Positions 12,154 through 23,939 of a DNA stretch of 64,000 nt are shown here, piece after piece. The notes beneath the pieces were generated by a model. The model was not told the DNA's origin. It made no database searches and saw only the letters and a list, made by a program, of their open reading frames with translations. Each line of letters starts with the position of its first letter. Within the stretch, counting starts at the first letter, position 1. The stretch spans positions 62,001 through 126,000 of the forward strand of contig LLEY01000046.1 in assembly GCA_001414485.1 (NCBI GenBank), given 5' to 3'. Origin of the DNA: Calycina herbarum. Lineage: Eukaryota > Ascomycota > Leotiomycetes > Helotiales > Pezizellaceae. The translations under genes and the position numbers were made by a program.

Positions 12154-12741
12154 TTTTTCTGGTTATCCAAAAGTTCTAATGAGACTCCATGTAATGCTGG
12201 TGTGTCGTCGCAATGTTTTTTGTCGCCGGAGCGAGCGAGTCGGCGGTGGTTGTCCATTTTAAAAGGCACCTGGAGGGTGCAACTTGAACAAAGTGAAGGC
12301 TCACGCCGGAAGTTTTTGTGGGGCAAATCGTCATTTACCGAAGTCGAGCTTCAACCCCATCAATCGTTCAAGTCAACAACACAGAACTAATGAACATCAG
12401 ACTACATGTGTTTTTCTCACGGGGTAGAAGCTGCGGCAAAATGTACACTGTAGGTGAACCAATTGCCTAGACACTACTATAGTCCTACACAAGCCTCCTC
12501 AGCTAGGTATTTTCTCCAATCAGCCAAGTGTACATATATCGTATCAACCTTACTCGGGTTATAGTTGATATTATTTTCTTCATTGGGCCACCATCTGCCT
12601 AATCCAGGGACTCCATCCTGCTCAGACCGATAGGTAGAGTTATCAGCCTCAAGCCAGCCTCACTATTTTCCTTTCAGAAAACCAGAACCATCTCCAGTCA
12701 ACAACAATCTGTTAATCAGTCCTTGTAAATCAGCTTCCGGC
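12154..12741. promoter_or_regulatory. Divergent intergenic region of helicase and aprataxin genes
   Basis: 588 bp separate the helicase start (minus) from the aprataxin start (plus), so both promoters must lie here. No TATA box or known operator stands out. A minus-strand open frame at 12896-12663 is a shadow of aprataxin exon 1. Confidence 0.45.
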
Positions 12742-13644
12742 ATGTCTTCAAAAGCATCAAAACCCCCAGGATCTTCCGAACCATCCCCCAGGAAAACAAA
12801 TGAAGCAGATAGCACAGCTTCACCAAATTCATCGTCCACGCGCAACCGCCTCAACGCTTGTATTTTCCCTCCTCGTAAATCCCCCTCTTCACACAACTAA
12901 CCACCCCCAGTCACTTCAATGATGAACCCAAAACGCAAATCGACACCTCCCCCCTCTCCTCCCCGAAAATCTAAACCTCCTTTCGCCTCCCGCGATGGTC
13001 TAGGAACCTACATCCAAAACCCCGCCTCTCACCCCGCCACCCGAGTCATCACCTACGACTCCTCCTTCGTAACAATCCACGACCTCTACCCCAAATCCAG
13101 CGTGCATACCCTCCTCCTCCCTCGCTCTCAAAAACACACCTTCCTCCACCCCTTCGACGCTTTCGCCGACCCCGAATTCCTCTCCGCCTGCAAAATTGAA
13201 GCCGACAAACTCAAACAAGCAGTAGGAAAAGAACTCCAACGTCTCTACAGCAAATATTCCGCCCAAGACTCACCCATAGAAGCAGTCCTAAACGGAGATG
13301 TGGAATTGGCAATTGGAGAATCATTACCCAAGGGAAGAGATTGGTCGAAGGAAGTTAAGGTTGGGGTGCATGCTCATCCATCAATGAATCATTTACATAT
13401 CCATGTTTTGAGCGTTGATCGGTTTTCGGAATGTATGAAGCATCGGAAACACTACAACAGTTTTGCGACGGATTTCTTTGTTCCCTTGGAGGATTTCCCG
13501 TTGGCGGAGGATGATGTGAGGAGGAAACAGGAGTATCTGAATCAAGATTTGAAATGCTGGAGATGTGGAAAGAACTTTGGGAATAAATTTGCGAGGCTAA
13601 AGGAGCATTTGGCGGAGGAGTTTGAGGAGTGGAGGAAAGAATGA
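12742..13644 (+). CDS. Aprataxin (HIT-domain DNA adenylate hydrolase), 283 aa
   Basis: Exon 1 is 12742-12859, exon 2 is 12911-13644. The intron is 51 nt, with donor GTATTT, branch AACTAAC and acceptor CCCCAG. Splicing creates the segment RNRLNAFTSMMNPKRK, which resembles the NAF..LM.PK stretch before the HIT domain in fungal aprataxins. Exon 2 has RDGLGTYI, DLYPKSSVHTLLLPRS, the HIT triad HPSMNHLHIHVLS (H-x-H-x-H type) and a C-terminal zinc finger CWRCGKNF...LKEHLAEEFEEW of the aprataxin C2HE type. The enzyme removes AMP from abortive DNA ligation 5' ends in the nucleus. A simpler model starting at ATG 12919 (241 aa) would lack the conserved NAF segment. The Ser/Pro-rich N-terminus is likely disordered. 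Confidence 0.87.
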
Positions 13645-15178
13645 TACCCAAGAAATGCGCATTATTGAGGAGTGCCTTGCGCAAGGAGACATCATCTAGC
13701 ATATGGCAGAGTCAGATAAGTCTTTAATTCTCTTACTTTTCTGCTTTTATCTGTTCTTCATTCTCCCAGAGTCGTGCCAAAAAGAGGCGAATATATCACG
13801 AAAGGTAAATACTTGGTGTAAAAAGCCACGGCTTGTCCTCACATAAGTCACGAGCACTCTACGGAGTACATCCTACGTACTTACTTAAATTACAAGTTTC
13901 ATTTACTAGCGTCCGCATAGCCCCTTCCCTCCAACTATTCCTCATTCGGACTCAACAGAGGGTGTATCTTCTCGGCAAAGGACTATGGAATTCGAGATTT
14001 TTAGAAGAGAGGTAATGTTTACTTAATAAGTATTAAGTTTATTTACTTATTACTTTATACTAAATATACTTATTTACTACTTATTATTAGTAATAAGTTT
14101 ATTTATTTATTATTTAATAAAAGGTTTTATAAATTATAAGACTTTTAAATAAATTCTATATAAAAATTCTATATAAAAAGCTTTTAAATAAATTATATAA
14201 AAGGTGTATATATAAAAGAAATTTACTCTTTCTTCTTTATTCTTATATAATTAAAGAACTCTCTTTTAACTATAACTATAACTATCACTAGAAGAAATAA
14301 CTAACGAATTATATTTTCTCTTTGATTTAATAATAGTAACTATAATTATAGAAACTAGGTTATAACTACCGTTCTCTCTTTATATATACATCTACTTATA
14401 ATAATAACTTAAGAATCGAAGTAGAAATCAAAGTCTCTCCTCTTCTATCGTTTATCTATCTCTTCCCCGCCTATCTTTAAACTTGATTAAAAAGGCTTAT
14501 ACTCGTTAAATATCTCTTTCTTATTTAAATCTAAGCTAGACTTCCTCTACATACCTCTAATCATCAAACATGAACAAATAAATTAGAGGCGTTGATGATA
14601 TTCATGTATTCCTTCCTTCTACACTTCTGTTCTATTCCTTCCATCATCCCCTCATTCCATAATTTGCACCAATTCGTACATTAATATGTCTCCTATCAAC
14701 CAACTTGTCAATTATTTGACCGACAGAGGGTTATCTTCAACAAACCCTGAAGCTTCAGAAAACTCCCTCAGGTTCACGTCTGTGTGTCCTGTGTAACGGA
14801 TGTCCCTTGCTCTCTGTCATCCTTCACCACAAATTTGCTTACTCTCCTCCTGTCCCTTGCGGTTATACGCCCGAAAGGCAACCGATCAAGAATTATGGAA
14901 CTAAGATGTCCCGATGATCAATCCGATTCGGTGGGTGGGCGGTAGTCTCGATTCGAGAAAACATAGCTTGGCTTCGATGTCGTTCTTCCCAAGGGGTTTG
15001 CGCGTATAATTCCGTAATCCCAGAATCCCGGAAATTTCGAGCGTCGACAGGATACACCCTCTACCGGTTTGATTCCCGTCGACCTTTTCGACAGCACGAA
15101 TAATCGCGGGCACGAAGCTGTTTGCTCCATTAGGACTTACATCCAAGTTCATCTCCAATTTTCCCTTGAAGAAACCCC
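13645..15178. other. Gene-free stretch between aprataxin and a convergent gene
   Basis: 13645-14010 and 14560-15178 have normal composition and only short unsupported frames (for example 14901-15182 minus, which opens on a non-ATG codon and overlaps the end of the next gene). The centre is an AT-rich island listed separately. Confidence 0.45.
14015..14560. repeat. AT-rich island, probably a RIP-eroded repeat
   Basis: A sharp drop to very low GC with simple TTTATTTATT and TATATAAAA strings and no ORF. The stretch TATTATTAGTAA followed by TTTATTTATTTA near 14083-14115 also occurs, slightly changed, at about 41078-41105, suggesting two copies of one degraded repeat. Left edge at about 14010 and right edge at about 14560 are abrupt. 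Confidence 0.5.
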
Positions 15179-16276
15179 TCACTCCATCATCAAATTATTA
15201 ATACCTCCAATATCCCCCCCATAAGGTTCCAAATCCACCACCTCGATCCTCTTCATCCACGTCTCAGGCCACAAGAAGAAAACCCCATGCACATCTCTCA
15301 TATGCGCCTGCCACTCCTCATCATAAAGCGTTTCCCGGTGATAACATGGTGCGGGAGTATTCGCTAGCGAGGACCCCCGACCAACTTCCTGAGCTACGGA
15401 GAGCGATTTACACAATTCGAGGACACGAGTGCCTTCCGAGGCGGGGATGACGGTCCATGCTGTTTTAGTGCTAATATTGTGCTCGCGGAGGACACGGAAG
15501 AGGTCTTTTTCTGGGTAGGGATAGTGCGTGTTGAGTTCTGAGTAGACTTGGGAATTTGGTTGGGCGATTTGGGAGGTGGGGGGGTTTGCGGAGGTGGAGT
15601 AGGGATAGGTGTAGACGGGTTGGTGATGGGAGGCTGTGATTCCTTGGGAACTTGAGGTGGAGGTTGAAGCAGAGGGATATGATCTGGAGACTCCAGAATG
15701 GGAATGTGGTTGGTGCATCGACATTAAGACGGCGGAAGGAGAAAATGGATCTGTCGTTGCTCCATGATTCGATATTCGTGCTCTTACTAGACCACTACTC
15801 CTCCTTGAATTTGAGCTTGCATCTTGTTCATCGGAAAAGCAAGAAAGTCGTGATGACGAGGAAGATTCTCGTTCAAATGATTGCGGCATTTCGCTATTTA
15901 GAGTCAGCAATTGTACTTTGAACAAAAGGGGGATTTCCACATACAGTCTCCCACGTCCACTCGAGCCCTCGGCAATTGCCAGACTGAGTCTCTCATTCTT
16001 GATGTGGATGGCTACGTGCTTTTATACGGTTAGCTTACCATTTTAATTTATCAGCCGTGATTGAGGGGACGTTACCTTTCGGAGATTCGCCGCGGTCTTG
16101 GTCTCCTTTTGGCAAAAACCACATATTGATTCGCATTTTTCGATGCGTAAGACGCCAGTCGTATTCCAGGGCGGATGCGTGTGTCCTTTGCTACACGTGG
16201 TATTCCTCAATAAAGTCTCCATTCTGAGTCTCCTCTCCCTCTGATCGTACACTGTTGGTCTTCTCGTAATCGTCAT
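15179..16276 (-). CDS. Hypothetical fungal protein, 329 aa, three exons
   Basis: Not recognised. Exons 16276-16076, 16018-15945 and 15893-15179 (990 nt). Intron 1 (57 nt) has donor GTAACG, branch GCTAACC and acceptor AAAAG; intron 2 (51 nt) has donor GTATGT, branch GCTGACT and acceptor AATAG. Both preserve the frame. The N-terminal third carries a Cys/His cluster CSKGHTHPPW...KCESICGFC that could bind zinc. The middle is Ser/Thr/Pro/Gln-rich (about residues 100-200, SSSSSR, TSTSSSQ) and likely disordered. The C-terminal part is globular with Trp-rich segments (FFLWPETWMKR) and no known motif. Possibly a regulatory or nuclear protein, but this is a guess. Confidence 0.62.
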
Positions 16277-19200
16277 CGATCCGACCGCTCGGTCGGCGGG
16301 GAGCAAACAAGCTGAAGCACAAAAAAGAAATTCGTTGAAAGGGCCGCCGTCCCTTAGAAGGAGGCTGAGAGGAGATGGGGGAACCGGAGAATTTTAATAT
16401 TCCACCAGCTGGTTATTTCCAGACCACCTGGCAAAGGTGCTCTATCTGGCAAGGTGTGTCGTCGAAACGTGCGTGGTCAACAGTACTTACGAAGCGATTA
16501 ACATGGGGCGGTGGAGGTTGTCGTTCGGAGCAGTCAGTGTCGTTGAAACTCTTTCTGTGTGTGGTGCGGTACAATTGCTGGCAATTCTTATTGTCACCTT
16601 TCTGTCCCTTCCAACCGGGGAAATGGGGGGTTCCTTATATTCATCACGGCGAGGTTTTTCGTTAGCATGTCTTAGTCCTTAGCTGTTCCTGCTGGCGGGA
16701 TTTGGGCTGGGTGGTGCTTGCTGCAGTTGCATCCATCATTTCCATTGATGCGAGGCTGAGATTCGAGTCTTTGGCTCAGTTTGGGAATGCTCGCGAACGA
16801 TGAGGTGGGATGGAACAAGTCTATCAATTTCTCGAGATGCGACTGGTTGAGAGGTGCAGCTGCGGACCCAAGCGGGGAAATGTGGGCCAGCGACAAAAGG
16901 GGCAAGAGCGGTGGACCTCCTGCTTCGCTTCTTCTTTTCCTTGTCTTGTGCTTCTGGAGAAGTTGGCGTTGACCTCCGACCTCTTCTCATCTCACTACCC
17001 AACCAATCGATAGGTCGCCTTGATACATCAGTTGAAGTCTTTTACAGGTACGAAGTTTCTTTGACAGGCCTTGACAGACCATGGACGAGAGTCGGAGTCA
17101 ATAGCTGTTGCGACTGGCCATGACCGACAGGTCTGATCCAATCTGCCGGGAAGCTTCCCTACTGTACGCTCCGTACAAGGTCTGGCGTACCACTAAGGTA
17201 CCCCTCTATATAAATGGATACTTGACGAACATCAGATCCCACTTGCCGGGCCGAGAGGGCATCGGCATCACCATCGCACACGGATCAGAGACATCGGTTC
17301 TGGAATTGTTTCGGTTCGTCAGGCGGAACAATATCACACGTGGAGTTCATGGACAGGCCACCCGCGGGATTTCCTCTGCAGATTTTTAGGACTCGATTTT
17401 ACGGACTTTAATCTTTCGAGTCCGCTTGGTCGCGATCGATGATGGTGATTGATTTTTGACAGTCATGATGACCAAGAGAGAATCAAAGAATGGAGGGCTG
17501 GAGGGCTGAGGGGCAGAATCCAGAAGTGGGGAAACACAGGTGAGAAAATGAAGTCAGACTTCCAGTGAGATTTTGACATCGTCACATCGAATTTCCCATC
17601 AAGGTTGTTTTGAACTGATCAACAATTCTGGCGCTCTATCAACGGACAGAGCATCTTTAGCGACTTAGACGAAAAGTCCCGTACTCTTACCTCGGGTATT
17701 TTGTAAAGACACTGCCTAAAACTAATAAGAACACATCTACCTCGGTCAAGTAGAAAATGTACCTAGGTAGTTTCATACACTACATTTACGTAAGATTACA
17801 ACCTCACAGCAGTACCCACAAGGCATGAAAACAATCACGTCCCATCTGAATGGGGATACTATGGCGACATTATTCAAGAATCCTGGTATTTTGAATCGAC
17901 GATTGGACCCCCAAATTCCTAAATCCCAAACGGAGTTTTCCATCGGAAGTGTTCGTCCAATGTCACCATGCTCCTCCACGGCGTAGGTAGGAGACAACCC
18001 CCATCCCAAGCAAACGTTGTACCGAAGTGTAAATCGAAATATATGCACCGCTAGGATAATACTTCCCAAACCTTGAAATCCCACGACGGGAAAGCTTGGA
18101 AATACTGCACTGTAACTTTAGCTACAGCTTGCCGCGTGGTCAAGAAGCTGTGCGAGGTAAAAGACCCTGCGAGAAGAAGACTGGAAGTAGAAGGAGCAAT
18201 CTTGTACCGGTACGTATTCGCCGCTTATTCGCCGCTTGGCTGCGGCTGTCAGTTCCTAGGTTCGTATAACAATATCTCCTCACATATTCCAGAAATTGTT
18301 GGTGGTGCGAGGATGAGGATCCATGAAAAAACAAATGTGGCGTAAAATGTGGATGGGAATTCCCCGAACGCACACCATCGCAATCGCAAGCTTCGTCCGA
18401 TCGGGAAGTAGCCTACGAATATCGGAAAATGGTCTTTGTTTGGTGGCTTCGATGAAACATTCGAACGATCTTCAGAACGATGTTGCGTGGGGTGAGGCGC
18501 ATGAGGCGCGTGGATCAACTGGGATGCGTGCTAAAATGTACCGTTGGTGCTGGGAGGGGAGTTGCGATTGGTTCTCTCGTCTGTTTGTTAGTGTAGACAT
18601 TGGTGTAGGTTTTGGTAAACACAGGAAAATAATGTGGAGGCCCTTAAGGTGCAGCAGTTATTATTCAAAAGACGGAATTACCCGCTGGTCTGAGTGTGGT
18701 GATCTACGGGGTACACTCTTCCGGTTAATTGGGAAAGTTAATCGTAGCCGGGTTATTGAGAAGAAAGGTTGCGGCGATCATCAACTTCTCGGATTACCAA
18801 CACCTCATTTCAAACCCATCTCTCCTCCTCCGAAAAAGTGAAAAATGAACTACCCTTGAAGATGTCCAAGCTACCAAATTACCAACAAGCATAACCCCCT
18901 CAATCCGGGGAAAGCAACACGCAATACTAATACTCCAAGGGAACCTGACTATCACCCAACAAGGAGCATCCCTTCCTCTCCCCAGATCTCGGCGGGAAAG
19001 CAAATCACGAAAATCGAGAAACTCTCCGTTTCAAAGGAAAAACAACATACCAGAAAGAGGAGTTTAGCTCGACGGGTTGTTGAGCTTAAACCCCGAATTT
19101 GAAATCTGAGATTCATCCCAAGTATAGCTTGTTACCTATCTTCGAGACAACGGCATATTTATTGATGGTCCTAGCTAGTTTCCTTTTCTCTTGATTCAAT

Positions 19201-20179
19201 TCAGCCGATTGTTAGTTTGGAGTTTGTCGTGTTTTTCCCCGAGGGCCGGAAACTAATCTTGCCACAGTGAGTTTATTCAGTACAGTAATTGTTTTGGAAA
19301 TTATTTACACATCGATTCTCCTATTCTCATTTGTCCTGTGTTCCTGTCTATTCTTTCCTACAGCCACGTTTTAAACTTTCGCCGACCGAGAGCCAGAAGG
19401 AGGGGCTCGGGACTGTCAAGAAGTTTCCCAGTTGTACACTGATATATACACAGACAACCTCTACCAGTATCTAGACCGTGAACTCGTGGGTATGAATGGA
19501 GTCGTGTGCTCCCTGCCAAAAACAGCTCTAAAGAATGCGACAGGTTCAGCGAATTTTTTGTCGCCACTGGATGGTGTCGGTAGTTGAATATTGTATAAAG
19601 GAGCGGAGCCTTGATTGGGAATTTGATTATGTACCTGTGCAATTGGCTTTCGGGGAGTATGGGGATTTGACGATTGCGGTTTTTTGTCCGTATGGGATTT
19701 ATTGTGAGGATCTTGCGAAAATTTGGAAGTGGGATTTGTAGTTCGCGATTTGCGATTCGTTCCTGGAGCTGTTAGGGAGTTTTTTGTCAAACGTGTATAG
19801 ATGGGCTCGAGAAAACTGTCAGTTCAGGTGGCGGTACTAGAAGTCCTGGGATAATCGACCGATTTCTCTGTACGTATAGTATCGTTTGCTCTGAAGTTTC
19901 AAAAGAATTGCCAAACCTTTGACATTGACCACATGCACCAGTCCATCCTCCTTCAGGAAATACACGAAAACCTAAATTTATCTGATCTCCAGTAGCCTTA
20001 TCTCGAACCAATCGTGATAGGTCCAAGTGTGCACGAGAGTCACGGATAGCCTCTGGGGAAACATGGCTACTGAACCGTGTGCTTTAATTATTGTGGAGAA
20101 ACTAGTTATACTTCCCAAGATCACGAGAAAACGTGGGCATGGGTATGTGACCTGTGGCTTTTTCACAACTGTGGGAGAC
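16277..20179. other. 3.9 kb gene-empty region
   Basis: Many short frames on both strands (the longest plus-strand one, 18323-18841) lack recognisable domains, consistent codon use or matching splice signals. The left few hundred bases must contain the promoter of the minus-strand 329-aa gene. Composition is normal, not RIP-like. It could hide non-coding transcripts or a decayed gene, which cannot be decided from sequence. Confidence 0.35.
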
Positions 20180-20606
20180 TACAAGGCGTAACGTCTATCC
20201 CTGCGTAGCGAGACACCCCCTGTAACGAGACGAATCTACAGTTTTGGAATCACAATTTTTTCTTAGCAACTGTACGAAGTTGTTATTCATATGTTACTTT
20301 CTTCAACTATTTGTCCCTCAGGAAACCACTTATCAACAAAAAAAAGAGTGCGGCTGAATGTGTTGTCGATCGTTTCAATCACGCCACCGATCGCTACCTC
20401 CGCTGTCCCCCCCTGTTTAATCGCGACGTTTAAAGTCTTTTCAAAATTCGGAGCACTTAAGGAAAGGTCCTTTCACTAAATATTATAGCTCTAAATTTTA
20501 AAGACACTCCCAGAGGAAAAGAACATAGTCCGGGAGTTACGCCGGTGCGACAAGAGGGTTCACATGTTCAGGGCTTAGTAATGTAAATTAGCCGAAATAC
20601 AGTTTA

Positions 20607-21913
20607 CGAAAGGGGGTTGCCATATTTCAAGAGCCACCCCCTGTCAGGGCGGTGAGTCATTCTGCCTGCTGCTTTTTCATCCCCAACCACCCCTCAATTC
20701 TACCACAACACTATAAAGCAGCAAAATGGGACGAGTACGCCACGAATGGGATACGCCAAAGAAGTCGAGGTACTGGGGGTTAGTAGAAAAGGGCTATTCT
20801 CAGAGACACGCCGCACAAGAGCTCGGAATCAAATGGGGTACAGCTTCAAAATGGAAGGAGGGCTCCGACCGCAGAACCCGCCTAGCTTCTACGAAGCAGC
20901 TAAGGCGTCCAAGAACTATTACAGACAAGCATATCAATCAAATGATCACCTAGATAACAGGGCACTACGATCGTCGTATTCTGCCACTTACTACGATTAC
21001 TCAAGAAGCATGTAGTATTGAAAAAGCTACGTATCGCACTCTTATACGAGCTTGGGCTCGTTAGAGGTATCACCACCACCTCCCTGACTCGAAACCATAC
21101 CTTACGAAAGCTCAAAGACTCGCGCGCCTCGCCTTTACAGTAGCATATTAGGATAAGTCAGTAGATTACTAGCATAAGGGCATATTCATAGACGAAACAA
21201 TTACACGTACGAACCTACGTCGACGAGTTAAGGTCTTAAGAAAGCGTGGTAAGAGAAGGCGTCTCGATTATATTCAATTTACATTTAGCTCCGGCCGGGA
21301 TTCTATTATATGCTAGGCAGCAATTAGATACAACTTTAAGTCAGAGCTCTACTATTTGAATATAGAAGGGCAGGGTAAAGGATTCACACAGAAGAAGTAC
21401 GAGGAACAGATTTTAAGAGGTCCTTTAGCAGGCATATTTAAAGAAAGACACTCGCAAGGCTTCTTCTGTGTAGAGGATGGGAGTAAAGTCCACGGCCTCA
21501 AGAACACACGGCATAACAAAGGCCTTTGTAATGCTGCTAGACTCGAATGCCATATTAATTCTCTCTTTAATTAGCCTCCTCGCTCGCCGGATCTTAATCC
21601 TATTAAGAATGTATAGCGGATTTTAAAGCAGAGACTACGGAATAGGAACCCACACGGGGGTTGGAGTATTACACAGTTAAAAGAGGCCCTACAGGATATT
21701 TGGAATAATAAGATTACTACGGAGGATTTCAATAAGTATATTGACTCTATGCCTCAAAGAATTCGAAAGGTTCTTGCAAGATGGGGAGCTCAAACGCCCT
21801 ACTAAAGCGGCGTGGAGTTGTTGTGGATCAAATACTGTATATAGTTTAGTAAAGTGGCAGAATCACCCCTGTATATACAGGGGGTGGCTCTTGAAATATG
21901 GCAACCCCTTTCG
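20607..21913 (+). mobile_element. Innermost Tc1/mariner transposon, 1307 bp
   Basis: Terminal inverted repeats of about 37 bp: left begins CGAAAGGGGGTTGCCATATT and runs through AAGAGCCACCCCCTGT; the right end matches with one G missing. TA duplications lie at 20605-20606 and 21914-21915. Just inside the right end, CACCCCTGTATATACAGGGGGTG is nearly a perfect palindrome and may be a transposase-binding site. The element carries one transposase frame, listed separately, and sits inside the middle element. Confidence 0.82.
20726..21805 (+). pseudogene. Tc1/mariner transposase pseudogene, 359-codon frame with seven TAG stops
   Basis: From ATG 20726 to TAA 21803-21805 there is one continuous frame of 359 codons without frameshift, interrupted by about seven in-frame TAG codons (first at 20951). 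The N-terminus has a helix-turn-helix pattern (RYWGLVEKGYSQRHAAQELGI then a KWK motif). Further on FIDETI (first catalytic Asp), CVEDGSKVH (second Asp) and PPRSPDLNPIKNV (third catalytic block) mark a DDE transposase of Tc1/mariner type. The stop after NV replaces the usual Trp. All stops being TAG fits CpA to TpA change at TGG and CAG codons, that is RIP. Inactive. Confidence 0.83.
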
Positions 21914-22665
21914 TACACGGGAATTTCCTGGCAGGGTACGCGCAGCCACAATCGTTGCAGCCACAGATTTTATTATATAATTTTACCGAAAATACTATAA
22001 CCACACCGCCGCAGACCAGGATCCATGATCGCTTAATTAGAGGAGGTATCATCCTTTGTGGCGACGTCGTGTGACAGGCCACGCACCGGCCCCCACAAGA
22101 GTGGCAACAAAGGCGAAAAAAACTTAATAGTGGTGTCGCATATCAAGGGGTCTTATTATAGTGTAAAAGGAGGCTCTCTGTAAATTCAAGGTACGGTGAC
22201 GACGCGATAATAATTTTCAGAATTAATAGGCTAGGAGTATTCAGGGGAGGTATATAATACAACTGAAATGAAAATGGATAGAAATTTCAGAGCGTTCATA
22301 GATTTTATGTCGCTTGAACTCGAAGTACCTACGATTTGTCTCGTTACAGGGGGCGTCTCGGCACGCAGGGATGGACGTTAATATGTATCGAGTGCCAGCG
22401 CGGCGTCGGCCTCAGGCAGCATACACACCTAATTTACTACTGTAAAATGTCGTGCTTACTAAATCTACAATCCTAAGGTGCTATGTAACAGAGAGCTTTC
22501 CTGTTCTTTAGGGATTATTAAGTTACTAATTCTCCTTCATATTACCTTGTTTTCGCTGCATTTGAATGTGTTGTGAAATTGTAATATTTTTCTGAAAAGT
22601 AGGTGTTTTGGTGAAAAACTGTGCTACGCTCGGTCCCCGGCACTCAATACATATTACGCCTTGTA

Positions 22666-23939
22666 CTGCACTTATGTCAGTGCTTGGCGAGGTGAGGAAT
22701 CATCTGATGGCACACATGAACACACGAATTCGGTAGATGAAGTCGATAAGGATAGACACTATACATGTATCACCGATGTCAAGCTCGGCAACTCTAATTC
22801 GGACTTCGGGTTTCGGTGGTGTTGGTGAGAGTACTTTGGAACTCTGGTGCTACGCTCAGAGCATCATTTACACATGGACATGAAGCGTAGGACATATCGC
22901 GCTGCAGCACGAAAAATCACTTTTCTAACTCCAAAAGAACAAACCTACGTGCATTCTTTAAAGAGTAAGAGGGCGTGAGAAGTCTGAGATTTACCTCACA
23001 TTTTCAGATTGAGGGAGGTTTTGGAAATCGTGCTATGTAAAAACCCGCCATGATTATCACTAATAGCCGGTTCCTAGGGATAGTGACGGAGGAGGGGAAC
23101 CGTATATTATTGCTATTGGTCTCTCTGAAGGTGCTAGATTTTGTTTGAAGGTTACCTGTAACTTGCATGTGGTCTTTTACTTGTGGTACTTGAGACGTTT
23201 CTGCGATACACACATTTCGAAATAAGAGGTTGGGAATGGGGTTTCTAGGTGGAGCTTGTTAATTTGCTCTCCCAAATCATGGAAACGAAGAGGAACCATT
23301 TCAAATCAAACACAGTAAGTAAACTATCAAAGTGCTGCCTTATGGATGGGGAGGGGGATAAGTTTTCTTTGTTGATTGACTAAGCCAGGATTAAAAAAAG
23401 GGGGGTGACACATTTTTCGTTCCCACACAAAAACACATTCACAAAAAAATTATAAAAGATTCATTTCGTCCAATAATAATGTATATTTAAACTACCCAAA
23501 GGTAACGATGGTAGTCTTTGTAAGTTTACGTCCCATTTAAAAACCGGACAGTCCCCTTTTAGCAGAACCCAGTCATGTATTCCACCATTCATGTTGAGAC
23601 CCTCCAAGTAACCGTCGGATCAAAAGAGGAGATATCCGTATATATGTAGCAAAGAACGATCAATCAAGACCTAGAACCGAGTCGAGTCGAGTCGAAGAAA
23701 CGAAGTATGTGTTGAAGAAAAAAGTCGTTGAAAGAGACATACCACAAGGCAGTGTGGGGGTGATAGAAGAACGAATTCCTTCAAAGTTCTGAGCGAATCC
23801 TTCTTTTGCTACGCATCACTCCATCGCTAATGTTATTTTTGTTGTTTTTGTTGTTTTTGTTGTTTTTGCTGATGATGATGTTTGATTGAAGTGGTAGCAC
23901 TCTTCTCCGACATTTTTTAAAAGGTGGGTGTTGAAGAAA
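22666..23939. other. Gene-free stretch downstream of the pheromone gene
   Basis: No supported ORF. The right part probably holds the 3' UTR of the minus-strand pheromone gene. A five-base tandem GAGTC is repeated three times at 23679-23693. The phrase GTGCTACGCTC occurs at about 22620 and again near 22848; its meaning is unclear. Confidence 0.4.
23832..23880. repeat. Nine-base tandem repeat GTTGTTTTT x4 followed by GAT triplets
   Basis: Four head-to-tail units (the first reads GTTATTTTT) at 23832-23867, then GCTGATGATGATG. It lies about 70-110 bp past the pheromone stop codon, so on the sense (minus) strand it would give an AAAAACAAC-rich 3' UTR. Confidence 0.8.

Larger units (their letters stand above)
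20191..22378. mobile_element. Middle TA-flanked DNA transposon, non-autonomous, about 0.88 kb without its insert
   Basis: The ends are imperfect inverted repeats of about 46 bp: left ACGTCTATCCCTGCGT then CGAGACACCCCCTGTAACG, right (reverse complement) ACGTCCATCCCTGCGT then CGAGACGCCCCCTGTAACG. The TA at 20189-20190 and 22379-22380 is the duplicated target within the outer MITE. Its own DNA is 20191-20604 plus 21916-22378 and encodes nothing recognisable. Its terminal repeat shares GAGnCACCCCCTGT with the innermost element, so a related transposase may have moved both. Confidence 0.75.
20182..22663. mobile_element. Outermost TA-flanked MITE (about 292 bp when its inserts are removed)
   Basis: Its own DNA is 20182-20190 plus 22381-22663. 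The left end reads CAAGGCGTA, then after the insert ATATGTATCGAGTGCC; the right end in reverse complement reads CAAGGCGTA ATATGTATTGAGTGCC. That is a 25-bp terminal inverted repeat with one mismatch. TA dinucleotides flank both ends (20180-20181 and 22664-22665). A second transposon has inserted at the TA inside the left terminal repeat. There is no coding capacity, so this is a non-autonomous Tc1/mariner-type miniature element. Confidence 0.72.

Noticed and set aside
12663..12896. 77-codon minus-strand frame before aprataxin
   Set aside because: It is the antisense shadow of aprataxin exon 1.
15060..15100. tRNA-like T-loop sequence (GGTTTGATTCC)
   Set aside because: No matching acceptor stem, D-arm or anticodon arm could be folded around it.
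18323..18841. 172-codon plus-strand open frame
   Set aside because: No domain, no signal peptide, no homolog-like motif and overlapping frames on the other strand; looks like chance in a gene-empty region.
19461..19790. 109-codon minus-strand open frame rich in Ser, Pro, Asn, Lys
   Set aside because: Low complexity, overlapped by a plus-strand frame, no splice partner or known motif.
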